Position numbers and translations under genes: made by a program. Shown piece after piece: positions 16,565 through 23,708 of a stretch of 34,773 nt of DNA. Positions within the stretch are counted from its first letter, which is position 1, and each line of letters opens with the position of its first letter. The stretch spans positions 1 to 34,773 of the forward strand of contig CACZGM010000015.1 of assembly GCA_902780695.1 (NCBI GenBank), given 5' to 3'. The notes beneath the pieces are model-generated. The model was not told where the DNA came from. It saw nothing but the letters and a program-made list of their open reading frames with translations, and ran no database searches. The stretch comes from an uncultured Ruminococcus sp. (lineage in GTDB: Bacteria; Bacillota; Clostridia; Oscillospirales; Ruminococcaceae).

Positions 16565-17059
16565 TTATGTTATAGGAAATACAAAACCGATCAGTATGCC
16601 GAGCAGCGCTCCGCAGAGCACCTGTATCGGCGTATGTCCGAGAAATTCCTTGAGATCCTTGAGTTCCTCACCCTCGCTGCCCTCGGACTCGATATCCACT
16701 TCCTCATCGAGTTTCTCGACTATCTCATCGTCCAGCTTATCGACGATCTTGCGGAGCCTGTTTATCTCGCGGGCGTGCTGTCCCGCTTCACGCCGTACTC
16801 CGCACGCGTCGTACATTACTATGAATGCGAAAGACATCGCAAGCGATGCCTCCACGGAATTAACTCCGCAGACACGGCAGGTAGTCATGGCGAGAGCGCA
16901 GACGAATGCCGAATGTGACGAAGGCATTCCGCCAGCACCCCATATACGCTCAAGTCTGAACGTCCTGTATTTTATCGCGTAAATAATCGTTTTGAGGACC
17001 TGTGCCGTGAGCCAGCTCGCTGCCGCCGCAAACAGAACAACATTGATATATTTTGACAT
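16565..17059 (-). CDS. Divergent PAP2 family (DUF212/YuiD-like) membrane protein
   Basis: A 164-residue membrane protein with hydrophobic segments at about 5-25, 48-90 and 145-163. It carries the family motifs GGMPSSHSA, YDACGVRREAGQHA and LGHTPIQV, the last two resembling phosphatase motifs of PAP2 enzymes. Residues about 100-138 form a strongly acidic cytosolic segment (DKLDDEIVEKLDEEV and following). The family has no established reaction. Placement between ispA and dxs, one base after the ispA stop, suggests action on a prenyl or lipid diphosphate, which is inference. Bacillus yuiD is not in this cluster. Confidence 0.8.
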   Translation of the reverse strand: MSKYINVVLFAAAASWLTAQVLKTIIYAIKYRTFRLERIWGAGGMPSSHSAFVCALAMTTCRVCGVNSVEASLAMSFAFIVMYDACGVRREAGQHAREINRLRKIVDKLDDEIVEKLDEEVDIESEGSEGEELKDLKEFLGHTPIQVLCGALLGILIGFVFPIT

Positions 17060-17060
17060 A

Positions 17061-17936
17061 TTACTTTTTCCTTCCGAGAAGCATCGCTGTCAGCTGCTCC
17101 GCAAAATCGCGGTCATCAAACGCTTTCAGCGCAGCCGCCGCTTTTTCCGTATATTCCCGTGCCGCTTCTTCCGCACGGTCAAGTCCGTATATACGGACGT
17201 ATGTGTGCTTGTCGTTCTCGGCATCGTTTCCCGTCCGTTTTCCAAGTTCTTCAGTACTTCCGGTCACATCGAGTATATCGTCTGTGATCTGGAACGCGAG
17301 TCCGAGATTCTCGGCATACTCTGAAGCGTATCTGACATAGCGTTCTTCGTCCGGGCTCTCGGCACAGTAAACACCGCAGAGACACGCCGCCTTGATAAGA
17401 GCCGACGTTTTCATCGAATACATCGAGAGCAGAAGTTCGCCGGAAAGCTCCTCGCCCGCCATTGCGGTATCTATCTGCTGACCGCCCGCCATTCCCTCTA
17501 TACCGCAGAGGTTCGAGAGAGCGCGTATGCACTTCACAGCCGCCGACGGAGATATGGTCTTGCTTGACGCTATGCGCTCAAAAGGGAGTATCGCGAGCAC
17601 ATCACCCGCCAGAAGCGCGGCAGTTTCACCGAAAGCCTTGTGGCAGCTCGGTTTTCCGCGCCGCAGATCATCATTGTCCATGCAGGGCATATCGTCGTGT
17701 ATCAGCGAGAATGTGTGCATATATTCCAGTGCGCAGGCAGCATCGAGAGCCTTATCCGCATCACCGCCGCACATCTCACAGAAAACGAGCGCCAGCACAG
17801 GACGTATGCGCTTACCGCCGGCGGAAAGACTGTATTCCGCAGCTTTTATCAGCTCACCCTGCGGGAGCGTGTCCGACGGGAATATATCGTACAGCCTGTC
17901 CTCGACCTTTTTTATGTATTCTTCCAGCTTTTTCAT
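17061..17936 (-). CDS. ispA: Polyprenyl synthetase (farnesyl/geranylgeranyl diphosphate synthase)
   Basis: Builds C15 (possibly C20) prenyl diphosphates from IPP and DMAPP, the precursor for undecaprenyl phosphate. The 291-residue protein has GGKRIRP, the first Asp-rich motif DDMPCMDNDD with RRGKP after it, GGQQID, and the second Asp-rich motif DDILD near residue 225. Length and the CxxxD-type first motif match bacterial IspA. Its ATG abuts the xseB stop. The xseB-ispA-dxs order is classic in bacteria. Chain length is a guess from family size. Confidence 0.93.
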   Translation of the reverse strand: MKKLEEYIKKVEDRLYDIFPSDTLPQGELIKAAEYSLSAGGKRIRPVLALVFCEMCGGDADKALDAACALEYMHTFSLIHDDMPCMDNDDLRRGKPSCHKAFGETAALLAGDVLAILPFERIASSKTISPSAAVKCIRALSNLCGIEGMAGGQQIDTAMAGEELSGELLLSMYSMKTSALIKAACLCGVYCAESPDEERYVRYASEYAENLGLAFQITDDILDVTGSTEELGKRTGNDAENDKHTYVRIYGLDRAEEAAREYTEKAAAALKAFDDRDFAEQLTAMLLGRKK

Positions 17937-18122
17937 TCAGACCGCACCGCCGTTATCTATCTTCTCGATCTCGAGCTTCGCGTTCTCGATCTCACTTTTG
18001 CAGACCTCGGTGAGCTTCGCCGCTTCGGAATAGAGCGCAACAGCCTTTTCAAGCGGCAGTTCGCGGTTCTCCATTTCAGCGGATATCTCGTTCAGTCTCT
18101 TGTATGCTTCTTCAAATTTCAT
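17937..18122 (-). CDS. xseB: Exodeoxyribonuclease VII small subunit
   Basis: A 61-residue all-helical protein starting MKFEEAYKRLNEI and containing LPLEKAVALYSEAAKL, the recognisable XseB core. Several copies bind the XseA subunit to make exonuclease VII, which degrades single-stranded DNA to short oligonucleotides. ATG at 18122 is preferred over 18158 because it sits one base after the xseA stop and gives the standard N-terminus; the longer version would overlap xseA with an unrelated leader. AAAAGGACG serves as ribosome-binding site. Confidence 0.92.
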   Translation of the reverse strand: MKFEEAYKRLNEISAEMENRELPLEKAVALYSEAAKLTEVCKSEIENAKLEIEKIDNGGAV

Positions 18123-18123
18123 T

Positions 18124-19329
18124 TCATACGTCCTTTTCAATGCTTTCGACCACGGCATTCACCATACCGTCCGACAGCTTTATCTTTATTTTATCGCCTG
18201 CGGATAAGTCCTCCGCACTCATCAGCGCCTTATCGTCACGATAGGTTATCGAATAGCCCCTCATAAGCACTGCAAGCGGGTTGAGCGCTTCTATGACCGC
18301 CGCCGTATGTGCGAACGAACGCTCTCTTGCATCTATCAGCGCACCCATGCGGGAACGTATTTTATCACTTACCGCAGACAACTTCTGTTCGTCATTCTTT
18401 AACCGCTGAACAGGGCTTTTCGCCCTTATTTCCGAACCTGTCAGCCTTACAGCTACAGTTTTGTTATCTATTATGCGGTTAAAAGATATGCCGATGCTCC
18501 TCTTTTTCGCTTCAAGCGTTTCCACCAGCGCTCTCATATCCGGTACGGCAAGCTCCGCGGCTGCGCTCGGTGTTGGAGCGCGCATATCAGCAGTGAAGTC
18601 GGCTATGGTGAAATCTATCTCATGCCCGACTGCGGATATCGTGGGTATCCTGCTTGCGAACACGGCACGGGCTACCGACTCGGCATTGAACGCTGACAAG
18701 TCCTCCGCGGACCCGCCGCCTCTTCCGAATATTATCAGATCAGCGTCCGTCTCCCCCGCCTTACCGAATGCGGAGACTATCGAATCCGGCGCATATTGTC
18801 CCTGCATCATTGCAGGAATGAGCAGTATCTTTACCTGCGGACAGCGCCGACCGATTATGTTAAGTATATCCTGCAAAGCGGCACCGGACTCCGATGTGAT
18901 CACACATATCTTCCGCGGCATCTTCGGCAGCGGTCTCTTGCGTGAAAACAGCCCTTCCGCTTCGAGCTTTGCTTTCAGCTTCTCAAATTCGACAGCCTGC
19001 TCTCCGGCACCGTCCTCCGTTATGTCGGAGACGATTATCTGGTAGTAACCGCCGGCCTCGTAGCAGCTCACGTTCCCGCGGACCACGACCGCCATGCCGT
19101 CCTCCGGCTTTATCTTTAGCTGCGAAGCGTTTCCCCGGAACATAACAGCTCTTATCGCGGCACGCTCGTCCTTCAGCGTGAAATAGATGTGTCCGGAACG
19201 TGCGTTAGGGCTGTAATTCGATATCTCACCCTTTACGCAGATGTCCTCAAAGGTCTTTTCCCCGCGTATCATCGAGAGTATCTTGCCGCTGAGCTGTCCG
19301 ACCGTTACGGTCATTGGTTTAATCGGCAT
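18124..19329 (-). CDS. xseA: Exodeoxyribonuclease VII large subunit
   Basis: A 401-residue nuclease subunit. The N-terminal OB-fold (about 5-105) binds single-stranded DNA. The catalytic domain carries CVITSESGAALQDI, FGRGGGSAEDLSAFN and AVGHEIDFTIADFTADMRAPTPSAA, the conserved exonuclease VII blocks. A helical region follows. The start at 19329 overlaps nusB by 11 bases; ATG at 19314 (six residues in) is an alternative, and neither has a strong ribosome-binding site. The gene order nusB-xseA-xseB matches Bacillus except that folD is missing between nusB and xseA. Confidence 0.94.
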   Translation of the reverse strand: MPIKPMTVTVGQLSGKILSMIRGEKTFEDICVKGEISNYSPNARSGHIYFTLKDERAAIRAVMFRGNASQLKIKPEDGMAVVVRGNVSCYEAGGYYQIIVSDITEDGAGEQAVEFEKLKAKLEAEGLFSRKRPLPKMPRKICVITSESGAALQDILNIIGRRCPQVKILLIPAMMQGQYAPDSIVSAFGKAGETDADLIIFGRGGGSAEDLSAFNAESVARAVFASRIPTISAVGHEIDFTIADFTADMRAPTPSAAAELAVPDMRALVETLEAKKRSIGISFNRIIDNKTVAVRLTGSEIRAKSPVQRLKNDEQKLSAVSDKIRSRMGALIDARERSFAHTAAVIEALNPLAVLMRGYSITYRDDKALMSAEDLSAGDKIKIKLSDGMVNAVVESIEKDV

Positions 19330-19741
19330 CTTTGCCCAGCTTTCTTATGTAGTTTCCGAGCACGCCGTTTATGAACGCGCTGTCCTTCTTTTCCGCGTAC
19401 TTCTTCGCAAGCTCTACGGCTTCGTTGACGGCAGCTTTTGCAGGGATCCTATCTCCGCGGTAAGTCATTTCAAATATCGCGAGGCGCAGTATGGTCTTGT
19501 TCACCTTTGAAATGCGCGTTACCTCACGGGTCTCGCTGTACTCCGCGATCACCGCGTCAAGCTCGTCGTACTTCTCCGCGACAGCCTTCGCCGTTTTCAC
19601 GGTCTCACCCGTCACAGCCATTTCGTACGCTTCCTCGCAGGCTCCGGCAAGTTCTTCTATATCCGTTCCGGATATCTCGTGCTGGTACAGCAGAAGGAAT
19701 ACTCCTTCTCTTATTTCATGCTTTGTAAGTCTTTCACTCAT
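19319..19741 (-). CDS. nusB: Transcription antitermination factor NusB
   Basis: A 140-residue all-helical RNA-binding protein that joins NusE (ribosomal S10) on boxA of rRNA operons for antitermination. The N-terminus TKHEIREGVFLLLYQHE and the C-terminal blocks ILRLAIFEMTYR, PAKAAVNEAVELAKKYAEK and FINGVLGNYI are characteristic. ATG at 19741 (MSERLTKHE) is chosen because GGA lies 9-12 bases upstream; the longer start at 19795 would run through a hairpin. It follows asp23 by 69 bases. Confidence 0.93.
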   Translation of the reverse strand: MSERLTKHEIREGVFLLLYQHEISGTDIEELAGACEEAYEMAVTGETVKTAKAVAEKYDELDAVIAEYSETREVTRISKVNKTILRLAIFEMTYRGDRIPAKAAVNEAVELAKKYAEKKDSAFINGVLGNYIRKLGKDAD

Positions 19742-19781
19742 TTTCGTGTTCCTATCGTTATTCTTTATGAACGCCAAGCAG

Positions 19782-19801
19782 CCCTCCGTGTTCACGGAGG
19801 G
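19782..19801 (-). other. Perfect hairpin between asp23 and nusB
   Basis: CCCTCCGTG (19782-19790) and CACGGAGGG (19793-19801) form a 9-bp inverted repeat with two central bases. It starts 10 bases after the asp23 stop. No T-run follows on the minus strand, so it is more likely an RNA-processing or stabilising stem than a full terminator. Confidence 0.5.
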
Positions 19802-19810
19802 TCACTCTGC

Positions 19811-20164
19811 TTATTTTCCTGTTATGCCGACTATCTTAACGTTTACTTTCGAGACAGCAATACCCGTCATATTCTGTACGGACGACTTGACGTGCTCCTG
19901 AACGGCTTTAGCTACCTCGTATGCCTTATGTCCGAGCTCGGTCACGATAGATATATCTATTACCGCGGCATCGGAACTGAGCTTTACCCGTATAGGCGGG
20001 ATTATCTTCGACGAGAGCGGAGCTCCGCCGACTATCGCAAGTCCGTTCTTTGAGTTTACGGCAACGCCCTCTACCTCTGCCGCAGCCGTTTCGGCTATGC
20101 TCACGAGAACGTTTGCCGAGACTTTGAGGGAACCTGCCGCACTGCCGTTATTGTTATTATCCAT
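19811..20164 (-). CDS. Asp23/Gls24 family protein (YqhY-like)
   Basis: A small protein of 117 residues with the Asp23/Gls24 core: VSANVLVSIAETAAAEVEGVA near the N-terminus, then IDISIVTELGHKAYEVAKAVQEHVKSSVQNMTGI. The Bacillus equivalent YqhY lies at the same place before nusB and influences acetyl-CoA carboxylase activity. Here accBC are not adjacent, so that link cannot be checked. ATG at 20164 has a strong GGAGG ribosome-binding site 9 bases upstream. It is the first gene of the long housekeeping operon. Confidence 0.9.
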   Translation of the reverse strand: MDNNNNGSAAGSLKVSANVLVSIAETAAAEVEGVAVNSKNGLAIVGGAPLSSKIIPPIRVKLSSDAAVIDISIVTELGHKAYEVAKAVQEHVKSSVQNMTGIAVSKVNVKIVGITGK

Positions 20165-20218
20165 GACTTTACCTCCGAATTTTTGCAGTAAAAATGCCAA
20201 AACACATTATTATGTTCT

Positions 20219-20247
20219 ATTATACCACAAAAATTCAAAATATACAA
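20219..20247 (-). promoter_or_regulatory. Promoter of asp23-nusB-...-dut operon
   Basis: On the minus strand TTGTAT (20247-20242), a 17-base spacer and TATAAT (20224-20219). It begins exactly after the spoIIIAH stop codon, about 55 bases before the asp23 ATG, and would give the housekeeping genes expression independent of the sporulation operon. Confidence 0.65.
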
Positions 20248-20832
20248 CTATTTTATTTCAACTATTGTAATATTTTCGGCAGGTACAGCAATTTCACCTA
20301 AAAGTGTGCTCTTTATTTGTGCAGCCTGTGCATTATCCAGCCCCGCTGTCTTTACGACCACATTCGCCGTGGTATCGGTTATATAGCAGAGCGCGTCCGA
20401 AAAGCCCTGTGCTTTAAGCAGATTTTCGATCTTTGCTTCCCGTTCGATATTGCTGCTTACCTCACGGACATCCTCGGAAATGACCGCAAGCTCGTCGGTT
20501 GTGCTGTCGCCGCCGTAATAGAAGCTCTGGAGCACCTCTATCGACTCGTCGCGGCTTTTCTGCTTATCGAGACGCGCCTGTGCGAAGTATTCGTCAGACT
20601 CTGTTGAATCGAGCGACACAGTCTTATCGGATGTTTCCGCGCCTACAAACCGGATCTCGCCGTATGTAGCTGTCTCTGTGCCGCCGGGGTCGCTTTCGGC
20701 TGTCTCCACTTTCTGTGTTCCGGTGTAGAGATAGTTCACATACAGCGCCGCTCCGAGCAGTACCGCAAGTCCTGCCACAGCAATATGCTTCTTTCCGATG
20801 ATAAGGTTCAGCCTTTTCTTGAATATTTTCAT
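20248..20832 (-). CDS. spoIIIAH: Stage III sporulation protein AH
   Basis: A 194-residue membrane protein of the mother-cell side of the sporulation channel. It has one membrane span (about residues 15-37), a low-complexity extracellular linker, and a C-terminal ring-forming domain of the YscJ/FliF type (about 95-194, ending AVPAENITIVEIK). In Bacillus it binds forespore SpoIIQ across the intermembrane space. CGGAGG precedes the ATG. A 122-base spacer with an inverted-repeat element separates it from spoIIIAG, which is unusual for this tightly packed operon. Confidence 0.9.
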   Translation of the reverse strand: MKIFKKRLNLIIGKKHIAVAGLAVLLGAALYVNYLYTGTQKVETAESDPGGTETATYGEIRFVGAETSDKTVSLDSTESDEYFAQARLDKQKSRDESIEVLQSFYYGGDSTTDELAVISEDVREVSSNIEREAKIENLLKAQGFSDALCYITDTTANVVVKTAGLDNAQAAQIKSTLLGEIAVPAENITIVEIK

Positions 20833-20871
20833 GTTCGTCCTCCGTTTATATTATTATTTAATGAACAATTC

Positions 20872-20954
20872 ACAATGCACAATTGTGGTGCGCATGACGG
20901 CGCGTATTGGAATCGTGACGTATTTCAGAAGTAAAACTGTCCATTGTGCATTGT
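20872..20954. repeat. MITE-like inverted-repeat element in spoIIIAG-AH spacer
   Basis: A perfect 12-bp terminal inverted repeat bounds an 83-bp insert: ACAATGCACAAT at 20872-20883 and ATTGTGCATTGT at 20943-20954. The right end touches the spoIIIAG stop codon (20955-20957). ATTTA occurs on both sides (about 20856-20860 and 20956-20960) and might be a target-site duplication. A shortened relative lies at 7931-7952. No protein is encoded inside. Confidence 0.55.
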
Positions 20955-21401
20955 TTATTTACTTACACTCACGCGAAGCGAATTAATGCCGAATACACCT
21001 GTGACCGCGTTCACCACCCTTTCGCGCACATCGGCTCTGCCGCCGCCCTCGCAGACAACTATAACTCCCCTAACCTCCGGAGCCGTGACCGACAGCAGCA
21101 TATCGGAGTTCCTGCCGTACTGCATCTGCTCCGACGTGTCAAGCGTCACCATGACCCGCACTTCCCCGACTCCGTCTATCTCCGACAGTATAGCTGCGAG
21201 CCGTTCCTCAAGGCCGCGTTCCTGCTCGGAAATACGCTGTGCGGACGATACGGGTGTTTCACTGCGCTTCCCGCTGCCTGTAAAAATACCGCCGAACGCT
21301 ATCAGCAGTATCAGCGCTGCTCCTGCGGCAATGATCATCTTTACCGCTTTCTCGCTTTTCAGAAGTTCCTTTATCTCTCCTATGCCTATTACAGCTCTCA
21401 T
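20955..21401 (-). CDS. spoIIIAG: Stage III sporulation protein AG
   Basis: A 148-residue protein with one membrane span (about 21-40). After a polar linker it has the conserved domain EERLAAILSEIDGVGEVRVMVTLD, followed by GVIVVCEGGG and the C-terminal VVNAVTGVFGINSLRVSV. In Bacillus SpoIIIAG forms a large ring in the mother-cell channel. Its start overlaps the spoIIIAF stop (ATGA), so the two are translationally coupled. Confidence 0.92.
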   Translation of the reverse strand: MRAVIGIGEIKELLKSEKAVKMIIAAGAALILLIAFGGIFTGSGKRSETPVSSAQRISEQERGLEERLAAILSEIDGVGEVRVMVTLDTSEQMQYGRNSDMLLSVTAPEVRGVIVVCEGGGRADVRERVVNAVTGVFGINSLRVSVSK

Positions 21402-21898
21402 TGACCTTCCCGTTCCTTTTTTGCCTGCGGAGCAAGCTCCGCCGTCACGCCCGTTCCGGACCCGACAATGTGTCCGGTGACTGTCACCGCTCTCTGCGCG
21501 TAAGAATCGAAGTCGCTCACGCTTCCGAAAACAAGCTTTATTTCACTAATAGATATGGTCCCACCGGACGAAATATTCATGTCTATGTAAATTTTATCCG
21601 GGAATATCCCCTCTTCCGCGAGCTTTTCATATATCACATTCCTCAGAGCATCGGCTGTCTTTTCTTCGGCAATCCCGAACACCTGAACGGTATAATCATT
21701 GTATGATGTATCGGCGGCGAGTATATCGGAAAAGTCCCATGCCGCGTTCAGACCGCTCACCGCGTTTATGACTGAAACGGCAAAAAAACAGGCTACCAGC
21801 AGTTTTATCTGTGCGGAGAACTTATCGGACGGTATCAGCGCTTTATATATCGCGGTTATAACGGCGGCTGCGCATATTGAAAACAGCATCTCTTTCAT
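21398..21898 (-). CDS. spoIIIAF: Stage III sporulation protein AF
   Basis: A 166-residue protein. Two N-terminal membrane spans (about 5-20 and 28-48, the second reading LLVACFFAVSVINAVSGL) are followed by a soluble region from about residue 60 related to the ring-building domains of SpoIIIAG/AH. The family is recognised mainly by this topology and by its position between AE and AG. A GAGGTG ribosome-binding site overlaps the end of spoIIIAE. Confidence 0.88.
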   Translation of the reverse strand: MKEMLFSICAAAVITAIYKALIPSDKFSAQIKLLVACFFAVSVINAVSGLNAAWDFSDILAADTSYNDYTVQVFGIAEEKTADALRNVIYEKLAEEGIFPDKIYIDMNISSGGTISISEIKLVFGSVSDFDSYAQRAVTVTGHIVGSGTGVTAELAPQAKKEREGQ

Positions 21899-21907
21899 GT
21901 CTGCACC

Positions 21908-23011
21908 TCACGATCTGCAAAAAGCGAGCAGAAGCGCCGACGATACCGTTACGAACAGAAAGAAGCAGGTCAGCGATGCTATTATCACGGACATCACGTT
22001 CTCGCCCGATCTTATCATTCTGCCGGTACCGGTGCAGCCGAAAAGGTCGCTGATGACCCCCGCCGCAAAAAGCAGGAATTTGTAGCATACAGCCGTGACC
22101 GCGGGTGGCAGTACCATGCACACACCGGCGGCTATGCCGAAACCGCCTATTCCCGTTTTCAGCAGAGAAATGCTGCCCGACACCGCCGAAAGCGCTTCGG
22201 AGGCGGCTCCCCCGACGATAGGGACAGCCGACGATACCGCAAATTTCAGCGTTTTCATAGCCGCATTGTCGGAAGCGGAGGTTATCACGGTCTGCACAGA
22301 CAGGATTCCGAGAAAGATCGTCATTATCAGCCCCAGACCCCACACAATGAATTTCTTTATCCCGTCACCGAGGCGGTCAAGTCCGAGATCCGGGTCGGCA
22401 CTGCCGGCAGCGGTTATACCTATCATACAGCTTGTAAGCGGGATTATCACAGATGACGTTATCCGGGCAAGCACCTGTATCGCCGTAAGCGAAACGGAGC
22501 TGAACACAGCTGCGGATGCCGTATGACCTCCGGCAGCGGTGACTCCCGCTATCACCGGTATGTAAACGAGCATGAAATCCGAAATGCCCGCGAATGCCGC
22601 TCTCGCCGTATCAAGTATGCTGCTCATATATGCAGATATCACAGCCGCACAGGCAAGCGATGTTACAAGCGGATATATTTTCCCTGCTGTACCGCCCGCC
22701 GCACCGCTCACACCGGACAGTAATGAAGCGAGCAATATTACTGCCGTTACCGTTCCGAACATTTTCAGTGGCTTTTCGGCATTATCTCTGACAAGCCCGG
22801 CTATCGTTCCGAAAATGTCACTCACCGGTACAGAGCCGGCACCGCCGTCCGGGGTTATGCCGTTTTCGTCAAGCATTTCCGCTGTATCTGCCGGCAGCGC
22901 GTCATACAGCTCATCCGCTGCGAAATGCGCACCGCTTACAAAGCACAGCATCGCAATTAATACCGGCATTGCGAGAAATACCGTAAGCACACGGATAATT
23001 TCAGATTTCAT
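21908..23011 (-). CDS. spoIIIAE: Stage III sporulation protein AE
   Basis: A 367-residue polytopic membrane protein with a hydrophobic, signal-like N-terminus (residues 8-30) and about seven further membrane segments. It includes conserved small-residue-rich stretches such as SLLSGVSGAAGGTAGKIYPLV (in part) and GRMIRSGENVMSVIIASL. It is a likely pore or export component of the SpoIIIA-SpoIIQ channel. The ATG overlaps the spoIIIAD stop by 4 bases. Confidence 0.92.
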   Translation of the reverse strand: MKSEIIRVLTVFLAMPVLIAMLCFVSGAHFAADELYDALPADTAEMLDENGITPDGGAGSVPVSDIFGTIAGLVRDNAEKPLKMFGTVTAVILLASLLSGVSGAAGGTAGKIYPLVTSLACAAVISAYMSSILDTARAAFAGISDFMLVYIPVIAGVTAAGGHTASAAVFSSVSLTAIQVLARITSSVIIPLTSCMIGITAAGSADPDLGLDRLGDGIKKFIVWGLGLIMTIFLGILSVQTVITSASDNAAMKTLKFAVSSAVPIVGGAASEALSAVSGSISLLKTGIGGFGIAAGVCMVLPPAVTAVCYKFLLFAAGVISDLFGCTGTGRMIRSGENVMSVIIASLTCFFLFVTVSSALLLAFCRS

Positions 23012-23394
23012 AAGATAAGTTCCTTTACTATTCCGAATATCGCGGAAAAAAGCGGTACGGATATAAGAAGCACCGCTGTCTTTCCCGCAAATTCAATTTT
23101 TGACGCTATTGCGCCTTCCCCGCTGTCACGGCAGCTCTCTGCGACGAGCTGTGTTATCACACATACCGCGAGTGCTTTCATCAGCACCGCAATATACTCA
23201 CTTTCCGCACCTGCGGCTTCCGCCAGCTCACCGATAAGTTCCGTCAGCGGAGTTACCGCGGACAGCACGGCAACAAGTATCAGCAGCGATGCGGCAAGCG
23301 ACACGAAAAGTCCGAACTCACCGCCGAAACGTTTCAGTACGGCGGATATCGCCGCGGCTATTATGCCGGTACCGATTATAGCAAAAATGTTCAT
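23008..23394 (-). CDS. spoIIIAD: Stage III sporulation protein AD
   Basis: A 128-residue membrane protein with about four spans and no large soluble domain, as expected for SpoIIIAD. The pattern FGLFVSLAASLLILVAVLSAV followed by EYIAVLMKALAVCVITQLVAESCRD is typical of the family. It starts 3 bases after the spoIIIAC stop. It is thought to form part of the membrane base of the sporulation channel. Confidence 0.9.
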   Translation of the reverse strand: MNIFAIIGTGIIAAAISAVLKRFGGEFGLFVSLAASLLILVAVLSAVTPLTELIGELAEAAGAESEYIAVLMKALAVCVITQLVAESCRDSGEGAIASKIEFAGKTAVLLISVPLFSAIFGIVKELIL

Positions 23395-23397
23395 GTT

Positions 23398-23592
23398 TTA
23401 TAATCCGAATACTTCCCTGACTGTTTCAAAAAGTGTGCCTATCTCGCCTATCAGCATCATCAGCACCACAACAAGTCCCGCTATTGTCGTCATCATAGCC
23501 TGCTCGTCCTTGCCGGATTTTTTCAGCAGTATATCAAGTACCGCAACTATTATGCCTACTCCGGCTATCCGGAATACCAGATCAATATTCAT
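23398..23592 (-). CDS. spoIIIAC: Stage III sporulation protein AC
   Basis: A very small membrane protein of 64 residues with two spans (about 5-25 and 35-55), MNIDLVFRIAGVGIIVAVL and MMTTIAGLVVVLMMLIGEI. Size and sequence match SpoIIIAC. The ATG at 23592 has only a weak GGTGATCTG upstream. The 116-base spacer to spoIIIAB contains an interrupted palindrome (separate entry). Confidence 0.9.
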   Translation of the reverse strand: MNIDLVFRIAGVGIIVAVLDILLKKSGKDEQAMMTTIAGLVVVLMMLIGEIGTLFETVREVFGL

Positions 23593-23639
23593 CAGATCAC
23601 CACTTTGTTATTCCTGTATTCTTATACCGGTTCTGTACG

Positions 23640-23693
23640 TTTTCTCCCGCGTCCGCGGCGGGTGATGCATACCCGTATTCAAATCCCGCCGCA
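23640..23693. repeat. GC-rich interrupted inverted repeat in spoIIIAB-AC spacer
   Basis: GCGGCGGG (about 23656-23663) pairs with CCCGCCGC (about 23686-23693). A nested GGGT/ACCC pair lies in the loop, and a second, overlapping small GC palindrome (CCCGCGTCCGCG) flanks it. The spacer is non-coding and is unusual inside an operon where most junctions are 0-10 bases. The CCCGCCGC word also occurs in the left-end repeats, but the rest of the sequence differs. Confidence 0.45.
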
Positions 23694-23708
23694 ATTCTTG
23701 ATTATGAA

